This document shows positions 35,985-45,257 of a stretch of 64,000 bases of DNA, in pieces. Each line of letters begins with the position of its first letter. Within the stretch, counting starts at the first letter, position 1. Below the pieces are notes generated by a model, which was given only the letters and a program-made list of their open reading frames with translations, had not been told where the DNA came from and made no database searches. Both the position numbers and the translations under genes were made by a program. The stretch is from Chryseolinea serpens. GTDB lineage: Bacteria > Bacteroidota > Bacteroidia > Cytophagales > Cyclobacteriaceae. The stretch is from assembly GCF_900129725.1 (NCBI RefSeq), contig NZ_FQWQ01000001.1, positions 496,001-560,000 of the forward strand, written 5' to 3'.

Positions 35985-36908
35985 TTAAACTTCCTGGATA
36001 AATAATTTTCCATCGCGCAACACACGACCCGCAATAACATTCCGGTCGTCGTCCCCCATCAAGGTCTCATAGACATCTTTCCACCACACATCGGAATAAA
36101 AATACCAGGCATGAGAGGGTTTGCCTTTTCGGATCTCAAGATTCACACCGTGGGCTTTATAGTAATCGCCACAATGGACATCGACCGCTTTTTGGGGTAC
36201 GTCCGATGGCAATCCGATACGGCCCACGCGGTTTTTGAATCCGGCGCGCTTTGCATTGGAAATTGCCAGCACGGCGTCGTGAGGATTGTAATAGTTGGTG
36301 AGACGGTTACAGTGGCGGTACACAGATTCTCCGCGTGGGGCACTCATGGAGTCGCTCGAAACATCACCCCCGAATAGGATCAGCTGACTTAACGTCCAGT
36401 TCACTTCGGCTGTGGACCGGGTGGTCTCCGAATCGTTGAACGACTCCTGGATTATGTATGCGCCGGAGGAGTGTGCCATGGCATGGATGTTCAGGATACA
36501 TCCGCGACCCTGTTGTTTGGCAAGCAATGTAATCCCCGACTTTACCAGGGCCATGGCTGTCATCTTCGCATCGTGACGATCATCCAGATACAACAACGGC
36601 ATTCCGTTACTCGGCCAATCAAAACTAATCAGCTCACCGACATAGCCTTGTTGTTGAAGATTCGATTTGATTTGTTTATGACGATCCAGGACTTCGCCGA
36701 TGGTATAGTCCGTGCCGTGCACAAAGATTACAACGTCCCGTAACTCAGCCGGTGACGTCAATGAACTTAGGAAGTCCTTCTCTGAAACGATGTGATCGGA
36801 CTTGGGATCGCTCTCCGCGTCTCCGAGTATGAGGTAGTTAACTTTGCCAGGCTCTGAGCCAAAACTCTCGCCTTTCTGATTGCGGGCACAAATAATGTAG
36901 TTGCTCAT
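35985..36908 (-). CDS. DUF900-like alpha/beta hydrolase
   Basis: 307 residues from the ATG at 36908. Motifs: RDVVIFVHGTDYTI (oxyanion region), LISFDWPSNGMPLLYLDDR and the nucleophile IHAMAHSSGAYII. The fold is DUF900 (YfaA-like, alpha/beta-hydrolase). The elbow reads A-H-S-S-G in place of G-x-S-x-G, common in this family. No leader is seen. Probable cytoplasmic esterase or lipase-like role. Confidence 0.78.
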   Translation of the reverse strand: MSNYIICARNQKGESFGSEPGKVNYLILGDAESDPKSDHIVSEKDFLSSLTSPAELRDVVIFVHGTDYTIGEVLDRHKQIKSNLQQQGYVGELISFDWPSNGMPLLYLDDRHDAKMTAMALVKSGITLLAKQQGRGCILNIHAMAHSSGAYIIQESFNDSETTRSTAEVNWTLSQLILFGGDVSSDSMSAPRGESVYRHCNRLTNYYNPHDAVLAISNAKRAGFKNRVGRIGLPSDVPQKAVDVHCGDYYKAHGVNLEIRKGKPSHAWYFYSDVWWKDVYETLMGDDDRNVIAGRVLRDGKLFIQEV

Positions 36909-37071
36909 GGTATTCGGGGATAACAGCACAAACGGTCTCTCTAACAGCTAAGGAATGTAATCAACGCTTTGGAGAAAATCAATCGTGGTGCTGGATAATT
37001 TTTCTGGCGCCGAACAAAGAGTAGCGGGACTCGAAAGGAGCCCCGCTACTACATGCCACGTACTCATGACT

Positions 37072-40000
37072 TCACTTCTTGATGAAACGCTGATCATAAA
37101 CTCGGTCTCCTTGCCTGACCTGAAAAATATAAAGGCCGGCAGACAGATTACTTATATCCAACACACTTTCCTCGATAGACATTGTTCTGTTGAATACTTT
37201 TCTTCCAAAGGCGTCGGTAATCGTGACCGACGTGGGGACATCGCCATCCAGATCCTGCCAGTCGATATTGAGTATGTCGTAAGCCGGGTTGGGGTACAAC
37301 CGAATATTCGACCCCGCATTCGTTTCGTCACTAAAATTCCAGTGGCCGGGTTTCTTTGTGACCACGAAGGCATCTGACATCGGACTGGAACATCCGTGAT
37401 GATTGACCTGCACCGTATAACTTCCCGATGACCGTACTTTAAGGATCTGGTCTGTTGCCCCCTTAATGGCTTCATTGTTCTTGAACCATTGATTGTCCGT
37501 TGCGCTGCTCGATCGCAATAAAAGATTTTCCGAATGCGACAAGGACGTGATGAGTGGCTTATCGATATCCATGCAAGAACGTTGATACTTGGCGATGAAG
37601 ACATCATTATTGGCAACACCCGTTCGAAGTGTGTTTCCCGTGTAGGGATCAAAATTTACGGTGTCGCCAAAAAGTCCTGCCAGGTAATAACCCGTGCGGG
37701 TCATCGTGGCAGCTATGGATACGCTGTATCCCGAGGGTTGTCCCAGTGCCTTGGCCCAGTCGAGACTTCCATCATAGAAGGAATAGTGCGCCGAAAATGC
37801 CTCAGTCCGCGCATTCGAGCGACCGGCTTCATTTACACCGGGATCGAAATCAACGCTGCCGCCAAACAGTCCGCTAACATAAATTCCGGAGGGATCGGCA
37901 AGAACTTTTCGAGCTAAGGCGAAGCCGGTGGTTGGCAGACTCTGTGCCCAACGATATTTGCCGTCAGATAAACCATACTTTCCGATAAGGACGTTGTTGA
38001 ACTCGTACGAACCGATCATACTGGTTCCTGCATCCGGGTCTGCATCGATCACACCATAGAAATCACCCACGAGATACAGGCTGTTGCCGAAACGACACAT
38101 ACTATAGATACTGCCGGTGCCAACGCTTTTGGCGTACCTGAAATTGCCCGTGCCCAAATCGTAACGGCCGAAGAAACCTCCAGAACCGTACAGAATATAT
38201 TCACCCGATCGGGGATCAAAATCACCACTGTCGCCATAATGGCCATGAATGTATACCCCGCTGTCATCCACCAACAGGCCCCATGAAGTGTCGTTGCCGG
38301 CGCCGCCCATGGAACGCGCCCAAACATAATTTCCGCGGGTTGTATATTTGGAGAGAAACACATCATCTTGTCCTTGCGAGGTGAGGGTGGCGACTCCGGC
38401 TCCTGGGTTAAAATCTACCGCGCCACTGTAGTGCCCCGTTAAGTAAACGCCGGAGTTGTCAACACCAATCGAGGAACTGCTCCACGAGGCGGCGTCCGTC
38501 AGCTTTCGGGCCCAGGCCAATGAGCCGTCGTTCAAATTGTATTTGGCGAAGAAACCATCGTTGACATAGGGCTGTCCTTCATTGCTAAACATAGTGCTGG
38601 CGGGTCCCGGATCAACATCGGTATCGCCCCCGAATTGGGCTGTTAAATAAAGTCCACGATCATCTACGGCGATCGACACTTCATTGTCATAATACGGACC
38701 GCCAATGGAACGTGCCCAAACCGCATTGCCGTTGGCATCGAGGCGGGCAAAGAAAATATCAAGGTCACCCTGGCTGGTAAGCGTGGTCGACCCGAACGAC
38801 AGTGTTCCGTTGAAATGTCCGGCAACATAAATATTGCCATGGTCGTCGCTGGTCATGGTTTGAACTTCTTCTTCACCCCAATCGCCATACTGGTTTGCCC
38901 AGAGGTTTGGAGACGCCATGGCGGGATGAGGCGTCGTGTGTACGACAATGGTGCTTGAATTCGGTGTTGTCAGGTTGTTTGTAATGGCCCTCACGCGATA
39001 GAAATAATCCGTGTTGGGAGCGAGACCCGACACGGTCGATCGAATGACGCCCAGATTCCAAAGCGAAATTATTTTGTTCTCATAACCCGGCACAAACGAT
39101 GAAAAGTCTGCTGTGGTCGATAGATCCAGGTGATATTCATAAGTATTTTCTAATCCCATCCACTTCGCCTCAAAGCCTGTGTTGCCGACAAAGTCTGCGG
39201 GCAACGCCGTGGGCGGAGTGAGTTCGATGTTCTGAAAAACGATCAACGTGTTGAAGATTTCGTGCGATAACATCAGATCCGATTTTCCATCACCATCCAG
39301 GTCGGCGACGGAAATTCCAAGCGATCCATCGCCCATTGGAAGAACTGAGGGCATTGAAAAAGAGAACCCGCCGGGCGTGCTGTTGTTTTTATAAATGAGG
39401 ATGCCTCCGGGGCCACGGATCAGGAGATCTTGTTTTCCGTCTCCATCCACGTCGCCGGCTGTCGGATTCCAGTTGCCGGAAGGCGCGAGCACATCCTGTT
39501 GCACGAACGATGCTGTGTTAATTACGCCTGGCGAACTTGTATTCCTGAATAAGAAAAGCGAATCACTCGCCGATATAGCGATGTCTTTCTTATCGTCTCC
39601 GTCAAAATCGGTAACGGCCATGATCGCCGGATAGCCACCCGTGTGAAAATTTACTTTCTCGGCAAAGGAACCCGCATCGAGCGTGCCCGGTGTGCTGACA
39701 TTTTTCAGGATTGAAAATTGTCCATCGCCTCCGCTGCTCACTATGATGTCGGGTTTGGTGTCGCTATCCACGTCCTCCAGCATCACACACCAAACGCCGC
39801 CGTTGCCGGCTGGAATACTCACCCGCGGAGCGAACGAACCTGGAGTGATCGATCCCATCACGGCCGTGTTTCGATAGATCGAGACCAAGCCTACTCCGAA
39901 ATTATTGGCAACGGCCGTGACTATGTCTAATCTCCCATCGCCATCCAGGTCGCGAATGGAGACAAAGAACGGGCCTTGTTCCGATTCAAAATCTACAGCA

Positions 40001-40659
40001 GACTCAAAGGCTATAGCACCCGGTGAACTTGTGTTCCGATAAACTGAAATGGAGCTGCCATTTGCATTGGTCACCACCAAATCCTGCATTCCGTCTCCAT
40101 CCAAATCCCCAAGTGCAAGGGAGTAGGGGTTCAGTCCGGTAGGGAAGGTTATCATGGGAGCAAAAGATTCCCAAGACAGCGTTCCCGTGGTGCTCGTGTT
40201 TCTTAGAACAGAAACCGTATTCCCGGCTTCGTCTACTGCCAGCAAATCCGTTTTTCCATCACCGTCTACATCGCCCACGATTCCCCATCGGGTTTGCATT
40301 CCCCCATAGAAATCAGTCCGGTTGGAGAACGTGCCGCTGCTTGAAAAAGTGACCACGAATGGCTTGCTCGAATAGGCCGTCAGTCCGTTCACCGTAACGG
40401 TTATCGGTTTGAAGGTTGCACCCCATGGCGCGGTCACGTCAAGTTGTGTTGCCGATGCGGCTACCACGGTAGCGCGGGTGGCGCCAAAGTAAACGATGTT
40501 GTCGGCCGGCGTTGAACTGAAATTTTCCCCGGTGATGCTCACCGCTGTGCCTGCAGGCCCGCTCGCCGGCGAGAATGAAGCAACCACAGGAGCTTGGGCA
40601 ATTGCCGATGTAATACCCATCGACAGACAGAAAAGAAGACACCGTGTTCTGTTTTTCAT
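37072..40659 (-). CDS. Very large secreted T9SS protein with IPT/TIG and FG-GAP repeats
   Basis: 1195 residues from the ATG at 40659 (signal CLLFCLSMGITSAIAQA). Domains in order: an IPT/TIG domain (~23-105, FSPASGPAGTAVSITGENFS), about seven VCBS/FG-GAP calcium-binding-type repeats (~115-500, DVDGDGKTDLLAV and similar), a fibronectin-type-like region (~520-590), SBBP-like repeats (~600-1020, GGDTDVDPG, FDPGVN), and a T9SS sorting domain (LYPNPAYDILNIDW ... LSAGLYIFQVRQG). The repeat set suggests an adhesin or scaffold at the cell surface. Confidence 0.88.
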   Translation of the reverse strand: MKNRTRCLLFCLSMGITSAIAQAPVVASFSPASGPAGTAVSITGENFSSTPADNIVYFGATRATVVAASATQLDVTAPWGATFKPITVTVNGLTAYSSKPFVVTFSSSGTFSNRTDFYGGMQTRWGIVGDVDGDGKTDLLAVDEAGNTVSVLRNTSTTGTLSWESFAPMITFPTGLNPYSLALGDLDGDGMQDLVVTNANGSSISVYRNTSSPGAIAFESAVDFESEQGPFFVSIRDLDGDGRLDIVTAVANNFGVGLVSIYRNTAVMGSITPGSFAPRVSIPAGNGGVWCVMLEDVDSDTKPDIIVSSGGDGQFSILKNVSTPGTLDAGSFAEKVNFHTGGYPAIMAVTDFDGDDKKDIAISASDSLFLFRNTSSPGVINTASFVQQDVLAPSGNWNPTAGDVDGDGKQDLLIRGPGGILIYKNNSTPGGFSFSMPSVLPMGDGSLGISVADLDGDGKSDLMLSHEIFNTLIVFQNIELTPPTALPADFVGNTGFEAKWMGLENTYEYHLDLSTTADFSSFVPGYENKIISLWNLGVIRSTVSGLAPNTDYFYRVRAITNNLTTPNSSTIVVHTTPHPAMASPNLWANQYGDWGEEEVQTMTSDDHGNIYVAGHFNGTLSFGSTTLTSQGDLDIFFARLDANGNAVWARSIGGPYYDNEVSIAVDDRGLYLTAQFGGDTDVDPGPASTMFSNEGQPYVNDGFFAKYNLNDGSLAWARKLTDAASWSSSSIGVDNSGVYLTGHYSGAVDFNPGAGVATLTSQGQDDVFLSKYTTRGNYVWARSMGGAGNDTSWGLLVDDSGVYIHGHYGDSGDFDPRSGEYILYGSGGFFGRYDLGTGNFRYAKSVGTGSIYSMCRFGNSLYLVGDFYGVIDADPDAGTSMIGSYEFNNVLIGKYGLSDGKYRWAQSLPTTGFALARKVLADPSGIYVSGLFGGSVDFDPGVNEAGRSNARTEAFSAHYSFYDGSLDWAKALGQPSGYSVSIAATMTRTGYYLAGLFGDTVNFDPYTGNTLRTGVANNDVFIAKYQRSCMDIDKPLITSLSHSENLLLRSSSATDNQWFKNNEAIKGATDQILKVRSSGSYTVQVNHHGCSSPMSDAFVVTKKPGHWNFSDETNAGSNIRLYPNPAYDILNIDWQDLDGDVPTSVTITDAFGRKVFNRTMSIEESVLDISNLSAGLYIFQVRQGDRVYDQRFIKK

Positions 40660-41092
40660 AAGCGTGATGGTTAAGGTAAGGGATAGGTCAATGCTTATTC
40701 GTTTCATTCTGCGTTCAGCAAAATGATTTGAGCTCTAAAGACAATTCAAGTTGGGTATGAATTTTAAGAGTGACTGCAACGGATCATTCAAACGCTAACA
40801 ATTTTTAAAGACGGCTCTATATAAGAACTCACTTCATTGAAATCCTTCTTGATGAGAATCAATTCAAGGTGTACGGATGTTTAGCCACGCAATTTCAACT
40901 CGGCAGCAACGTCAATGATAACTTGATTGTTGTTTTTTGGGAATGAACAAACGGGTAAACTTTCTTGATGACACTCTGAAGTTAGGAGATGGCTTGATGA
41001 CTTCCAAGTTTTTGCAGGAGTAAACGAGTATGAGAGTTTAAACAACGGTCTTCTGTACTCTGTTGTTGTTGTTGTGTGCTGGAAGGAGGCCT
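40660..41092. other. Non-coding region between the T9SS gene and the tandem repeat
   Basis: No gene supported. It is moderately AT-rich and should hold the T9SS gene's promoter. No clear promoter pair or hairpin was identified. Confidence 0.5.
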
Positions 41093-41180
41093 TGCCTACG
41101 CGAAGCGCTTCGGCAGGCGACCATGCCTACGCGAAGCGCTTCGGCAGGCGACCATGCCTACGCGAAGCGCTTCGGCAGGC
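41093..41180. repeat. Three-copy 31-bp tandem palindrome array
   Basis: TGCCTACGCGAAGCGCTTCG begins copies at 41093, 41124 and 41155, exactly 31 bases apart. Each copy is a palindrome (GCCT...AGGC arms around CGAAGCGCTTCG) and can fold into a cruciform or hairpin. A run of G follows. The flanking sequence is unrelated. Confidence 0.85.
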
Positions 41181-41233
41181 GAGGGGGGGGGAGGAGATTT
41201 TCTTTGGGGCGGGAGCAGCGAACTTTCCTTTTG

Positions 41234-42367
41234 TTATACTGCAGCTATCTCGAGCTTATACCCCTTCCCATGAACATTTGTTATTCTCAGCTCAGGATCA
41301 CTGCTTAATTTCTTTCGAAGTTTCGACACAAACATGTCCAGGCTGCGACCAGTGATGACGCCTTCGCTGATCCAGATTTTCTCCATCAGTGTTTCGCGGG
41401 GAATGAGTTCGCCGAAACTTTGGTTGAACAATTCGAGAATCTTGCATTCTTTGTCGGTGAGACTGATCACCTCACTCCCCAACAGCAAACGCCGGCCCGT
41501 CACATCAAATGAAAATTTCCCCAAAGCAGCCCATTCAGGAACGGACTCATTTATTATAGTTTGGTCTTGATCCCGTACGGGTGTTGGGGTTAAATTTTTT
41601 CCAAAGCGTCCAATCAACAAGGCAACACCCAATAACACCACCATGCCGACATAAACCAAGTTGATTAATGGATAATCAAAGGTTTTCGTTTTGACTTCTT
41701 CAACTTTTGGATGGCCTTCCTGAGCGTCAACTTTAACGGATTTGGGTTGTTCAGGCAGCGGAGAATCGGAGGGTGTTATCTTGACTTCTTCAAGTTTTGG
41801 ACTGGCTTTCCGAGGATTAACTTTAACGGATTTGGGTTCTTCTGGCAGTGGGTCAATGTCAGCGTTCTCCTGCTGTACATTCTCATAAAAATCCGGAAAG
41901 GTAAATTCGATTGTGTAACAACCTGCGGGCTGCCGTCTGCCCCGGCAAGGCAGGAGGTCCGGTGCGGTATTACTGAGCTGGAAACCATAGACGATCGAGG
42001 CTTTCATGCAATCCAGTACCGTAACGGTGTAGCCGGAAGGGAATTGCGTTTCGGGAAGCAAGCCCCGTGACAGCGCCAAGAGTGAATCGTGGCTAAAAAC
42101 GAATGTATTTTCGAACCTGAGCAGAAACGTGCCTTCGTTGATCTCGGTAACCGGCAATACAACCGAGGTTGAGTCCCCCGCCTGCAGCAGCAACCGATGA
42201 CCAATCTCACGGAGAAGGAGGTTCACTTGCTTCGCCCGTAAGTCGCGGTCGGAAGGTTTTGTGAAAGACGAGGCGATAAAGAAAATGGTAAGCATCACGA
42301 TGGCAATGCCAGACCTCACCACCAATCCGTGGGCAAAAAAGCCGGCAAAAGGAGAATTTAGACGCAT
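41234..42367 (-). CDS. Membrane-anchored winged-helix transcription regulator (ToxR/CadC-like layout)
   Basis: 377 residues. TM1 at ~19-36 (SGIAIVMLTIFFIASSF), a probably periplasmic sensor region 40-170, a linker with a duplicated 30-residue unit (PLPEEPKSVKV at 173-183 and PLPEQPKSVKV at 203-213), TM2 at ~235-253, and a C-terminal OmpR/PhoB winged helix (~278-377: LTDKECKILELFNQSFGELI, RSLDMFVSKLRKKLSS, VHGKGYKLE). The DNA-binding domain is at the C-terminus, the reverse of CadC. A triple TTTACA repeat touches the start codon, suggesting autoregulation. Two decayed N-terminal copies occur nearby. Confidence 0.85.
   Translation of the reverse strand: MRLNSPFAGFFAHGLVVRSGIAIVMLTIFFIASSFTKPSDRDLRAKQVNLLLREIGHRLLLQAGDSTSVVLPVTEINEGTFLLRFENTFVFSHDSLLALSRGLLPETQFPSGYTVTVLDCMKASIVYGFQLSNTAPDLLPCRGRRQPAGCYTIEFTFPDFYENVQQENADIDPLPEEPKSVKVNPRKASPKLEEVKITPSDSPLPEQPKSVKVDAQEGHPKVEEVKTKTFDYPLINLVYVGMVVLLGVALLIGRFGKNLTPTPVRDQDQTIINESVPEWAALGKFSFDVTGRRLLLGSEVISLTDKECKILELFNQSFGELIPRETLMEKIWISEGVITGRSLDMFVSKLRKKLSSDPELRITNVHGKGYKLEIAAV
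41692..41852. repeat. Internal 90-bp duplication in the regulator linker
   Basis: The stretch TTGACTTCTTCAA begins at 41691 and again at 41781, and about 70 of the next 90 bases match. It encodes the two 30-residue linker units. Confidence 0.7.
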
Positions 42368-42397
42368 TTTATATCCCTTTTTACAATTTCATTTACA
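42368..42397. promoter_or_regulatory. Triple TTTACA-type operator, locus A
   Basis: TTTATA at 42368, TTTACA at 42380 and TTTACA at 42392 are 12 bases apart and directly abut the regulator's start codon (42365-42367). A box TACGCTTG (42419-42426) follows on the plus strand at the same spacing as in loci B and C. Direct repeats of about one helical turn are typical for OmpR/PhoB-type winged-helix operators. Confidence 0.55.
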
Positions 42398-42459
42398 ATG
42401 AGTGGCAACGCGGTAGTGTACGCTTGGATATGTGAAGTTAAAACAAATTTGCTTGTGAA

Positions 42460-42657
42460 ACTTTCAAGAAATCGCCTACCATCATCTTTTTGCTCGCGAC
42501 ATGTTGTGCATCGCTTACCAGGGGCAAAAAGCAGTTCACTTTCAGACCCGTCCGTAACGAAAGCAGTCAAAAAAAACGGCGCAAAGACGATCACGATGGC
42601 CACTAAAAGTTTAATCGCCGGGCTTCCGAACGCTGTACGAGAAAAATTTACATGCAT
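42460..42657 (-). pseudogene. N-terminal remnant of a second winged-helix regulator (locus B)
   Basis: The minus strand from an ATG at 42657 reads MHVNFSRTAFGSPAIKLLVA, then IVIVFAPFFLTAFVTDGSES. Like the intact regulator this gives a short start, one membrane segment and an acidic D/E-rich step. The following CTTCREQ... partly parallels LLLREIGHRLL. After about 65 residues the similarity ends in unrelated sequence. The start codon abuts the same TTTACA repeats as the intact copy. Confidence 0.5.
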
Positions 42658-42684
42658 TTACATTCATTTTACAAGCCGTTTACT
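42647..42684. promoter_or_regulatory. Triple TTTACA-type operator, locus B
   Basis: TTTACA at 42657 and 42668 and TTTACT at 42679 are 11 bases apart; one more TTTACA lies at 42647. They sit between the decayed regulator start (minus) and the vWA gene (plus). Confidence 0.55.
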
Positions 42685-42704
42685 ACTGCCCTGCTATTCG
42701 TACG

Positions 42705-42712
42705 TACGTTTG
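42705..42712 (+). promoter_or_regulatory. -7 box TACGTTTG for the vWA gene
   Basis: TACGTTTG fits the Bacteroidota TAnnTTTG element exactly. It lies 26 bases after the third repeat (27 in loci A and C), so the third TTTACA-type repeat would overlap the -33 region. Confidence 0.55.
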
Positions 42713-42802
42713 GTTACAGTTGTCACCGTGCATGTGACCACAAAATCCAAATGTGAGACACGGCGGGCGCCTGAAACTTTCCCAAAAATAAAACATACGA
42801 TT

Positions 42803-43963
42803 ATGAAACTACTTCGTCATTACCGCATCCTTTCAAGACCCCTTGTATTGCTGGTGGCCTTCCTGTTCATGAGCTTCACAACAGACAAAGTCAATGTTGT
42901 TGCTCCTGCAAAAGATCAAACGATCATGATCGCGCTTTTGCTTGATACGAGCAATAGTATGGATGGTCTAATCGATCAGGCAAAATCGCAGTTGTGGAAA
43001 ATTGTAAACGAAGTGGCCGCTGCCAAAAGTGGAGATGGCAAGCAGCCCAATATTAAGATTGCGCTGTATGAATATGGCAATGACGGGCTTTCGTCTTTTG
43101 AAGGCTATATCCGCCAGGTGAGTCCTTTAACCGAAGACCTTGATGTTCTTTCGGAGAAGCTGTTTTCACTAAGCACCAATGGTGGGAATGAATTTTGCGG
43201 ATATGTGATCGAAACTTCCTTGAATCAATTGGCGTGGTCTGCTTCCAATACTGACTTGAAGATGATTTTTATTGCCGGCAACGAGCCCTTTACGCAGGGA
43301 AATGTATCGTACGAGCTAGCGTGTAGTACGGCAAAAGAAAAGGGAGTTATGGTGAATGCCATTTACTGCGGTGATTTTGCTGACGGCATCACTTTGGGCT
43401 GGAAGCGTGGTGCGGAATTAACAGGCGGAGCCTTTATGAGCATCGAACAAAACACCAAGACTGTCTACGTGTCAACGCCATACGATGATCAGATTGCTGC
43501 ATTGAACGATAAACTTAACGCGACCTATGTTTACTACGGGGCATCCGGTGAGTATAGGAAGGAACAACAAATTTCACAAGACAAAAATGCGGCGAGTTAT
43601 GGATCGGCCAATATCGCAGAGCGCAGCTTTTGCAAGAGTTCACATGCCTATAAGAACTCCAGTTGGGATCTGGTGGATGCCGCAAAAGACAATGAAAAAG
43701 TAATTATGGAAGCCAAGGCAGACGACCTTCCCGAAGAAATGCGCACCATGAGCATAGCGCAGCGCAAGGTATACATCAAGCAAAAATCGGAAGAGCGTAC
43801 AAAGATTCAGGCTGAGATACAATCCCTGAATAAAAAACGACAGGAATATATCTTTAAAAATACTCCGCAAAGCAGCAAAGATAAAATGTTAGATGCATCC
43901 ATGATGAAAGCGATTAAGGAACAGGGGCGTGCAAAGAATTTGAAGTGGGCAGAAGGTTGTTAG
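42803..43963 (+). CDS. Exported von Willebrand factor A domain protein
   Basis: 386 residues from the ATG at 42803 (signal RPLVLLVAFLFMSFTTDK); the frame is open further upstream, but that part covers the operator and the remnant, so it was excluded. The vWA metal-site motif ALLLDTSNSMDGLIDQAKSQ starts the domain (Asp48), with later MIDAS-type positions in LSTNGGNEF and KMIFIAGNEPF. C-terminal helices are charged (AQRKVYIKQKSEERTKIQAE). It probably binds a protein partner in the periplasm. It belongs to the same arrangement as the truncated propeller gene at 45258. Confidence 0.85.
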   Translation: MKLLRHYRILSRPLVLLVAFLFMSFTTDKVNVVAPAKDQTIMIALLLDTSNSMDGLIDQAKSQLWKIVNEVAAAKSGDGKQPNIKIALYEYGNDGLSSFEGYIRQVSPLTEDLDVLSEKLFSLSTNGGNEFCGYVIETSLNQLAWSASNTDLKMIFIAGNEPFTQGNVSYELACSTAKEKGVMVNAIYCGDFADGITLGWKRGAELTGGAFMSIEQNTKTVYVSTPYDDQIAALNDKLNATYVYYGASGEYRKEQQISQDKNAASYGSANIAERSFCKSSHAYKNSSWDLVDAAKDNEKVIMEAKADDLPEEMRTMSIAQRKVYIKQKSEERTKIQAEIQSLNKKRQEYIFKNTPQSSKDKMLDASMMKAIKEQGRAKNLKWAEGC

Positions 43964-44030
43964 CCTATCGAAGGTGGATTTGCTGCGATATCTTAGAGGA
44001 CCAGCAGGAGGGAAGTGGCCTGCGCGCTGG

Positions 44031-44948
44031 CTATTTCGTCGTCTTCCCTGCAGGTTCTTTCGAGAACACCACCGCGGTAAAACACTCGGGCACGTGCGAA
44101 TCCCAAACGCCGTGCGGGCTCATGGCCCAGCCGCCGGAATCATGTGCGGGCGCCGGCTCTTTGTGCGTATTGAATCTCGAAAAATCCATCCGCCACACGT
44201 CGCCGTCGTGGGGTGGTAACGACCGGCCGCCACTCCATGTAGCGAAACCTGCCCACGGCAACGCAAGCTCTACGGTCCACCCGCGGTCGCGGTCTTTGTC
44301 GTTGTTGATCGTGCCGTCCACATGCACGGCTTTCAGGAGACCCGGGTAATCCCAGTTCCAAAACCCGATGCGCCGGCCACGGGGATGTGTTTTATATCCC
44401 ACGCCGTTGAAAGGTTTGACGCCTTTGTGTGTACGGTCGAATTCGGGAAGATTGCTGTAGCCGTTTTTCTCAAATGTATCCTCCCAAAAGAACAACACTT
44501 CGTAGATCGTGCCATGGGCGTTGATCTCAAACTCATAGTATCCATCCGGCCCGGCGATGAACAGCTCTACGTCGTTGTCGCGGTAAATCGGCGCGTCGCG
44601 CTCCGTCAGTGTAGCCTTAACACTGGGCTCCTCGATCCAATAGCCGATGTACAGGTATTTTTCATCCCACAGCACGGCGGCCTTCGTGTCCAGATACGTC
44701 GGTGTCCCCTTGATCAGGTCGACGAAGCGTGGCGACCGGGTAGCGGCTTCCCAGGCGGCTTCATCCAGTTTGCCATCGATGGCGAGTGTTGCCGTGGTCT
44801 GGTGGGCGGTATAGTGAACGACGTCCTTTTCCTGGCATGGCAGCGCCCCCGGGTTTTGCGTGTTGGTGACAACACCCGGTGATTCGTTCATGTCAGGAAT
44901 AAAGCAAGCGATAATGAGGGCGGCGAATAAAACTCCTTTGTAGATCAT
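44031..44948 (-). CDS. CBM9-like carbohydrate-binding exported protein
   Basis: 305 residues from the ATG at 44948 (leader MIYKGVLFAALIIACFIPD; possibly a lipobox at IIAC). CBM9-like features: YTAHQTTATLAIDGKLDEAA at the mature start, AAVLWDEKYLYIGYWIEEP, DNDVELFIAGPDGYYEFEIN, WTVELALPWAGFATWSGG and DVWRMDFSRFN. Such domains bind xylan or cellulose or occur in small stand-alone proteins in Bacteroidota. Its tail is convergent with the vWA gene. Confidence 0.85.
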   Translation of the reverse strand: MIYKGVLFAALIIACFIPDMNESPGVVTNTQNPGALPCQEKDVVHYTAHQTTATLAIDGKLDEAAWEAATRSPRFVDLIKGTPTYLDTKAAVLWDEKYLYIGYWIEEPSVKATLTERDAPIYRDNDVELFIAGPDGYYEFEINAHGTIYEVLFFWEDTFEKNGYSNLPEFDRTHKGVKPFNGVGYKTHPRGRRIGFWNWDYPGLLKAVHVDGTINNDKDRDRGWTVELALPWAGFATWSGGRSLPPHDGDVWRMDFSRFNTHKEPAPAHDSGGWAMSPHGVWDSHVPECFTAVVFSKEPAGKTTK

Positions 44949-45093
44949 CTTAAAAAGTAAAACCAACGCGTCAAACTACAGAAAAGGAAATCGCGGTTGG
45001 TTTAGTTTTGGTTATAAATGCGGGGGCGAGGTATGAGCGGTAATTTTTGGGATAGTCAACGGACGAACTGCCCGGATGGCCTGCGCAATGTGT

Positions 45094-45144
45094 GTTGCTG
45101 CGCCGTGAGTGAGAAAGCCAGTAAAATGGAGAAATTACACGCAT
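45094..45144 (-). pseudogene. Short N-terminal remnant of a third winged-helix regulator (locus C)
   Basis: From an ATG at 45144 the minus strand reads MRVISPFYWLSHSRRSN, similar in start to the intact MRLNSPFAGFFAHG, then loses similarity. The start codon abuts the third set of TTTACA repeats exactly as in locus B. The match is short and rests mainly on position. Confidence 0.35.
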
Positions 45145-45172
45145 TTACATTTCTTTTTACAATTCATTTACA
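45144..45172. promoter_or_regulatory. Triple TTTACA operator, locus C
   Basis: TTTACA at 45144, 45156 and 45167. Locus C and locus A also share 'GGCAACGCGGTAG' and further flanking bases, indicating duplication. Confidence 0.55.
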
Positions 45173-45193
45173 CTGGGCGGCAACGCGGTAGCG

Positions 45194-45201
45194 TACGTTT
45201 G
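45194..45201 (+). promoter_or_regulatory. -7 box TACGTTTG for the propeller-fragment gene
   Basis: TACGTTTG lies 27 bases after the third repeat, the same distance as in locus A. The gene starts at 45258. Confidence 0.55.
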
Positions 45202-45257
45202 GATACCGGAGGGTAAAAACTCTTGATGAGTGTTGTTTCATTAAAATCAAATTTATT

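Noticed and set aside
41093-41180. Possible CRISPR array
   Set aside because: The copies are tandem with only 5-base gaps and no variable spacers. No cas genes are near.
42398-42802. N-terminal extension of the vWA protein
   Set aside because: The frame is open, but it crosses the operator and a regulator remnant. The ATG at 42803 gives a clear signal peptide after the promoter box.
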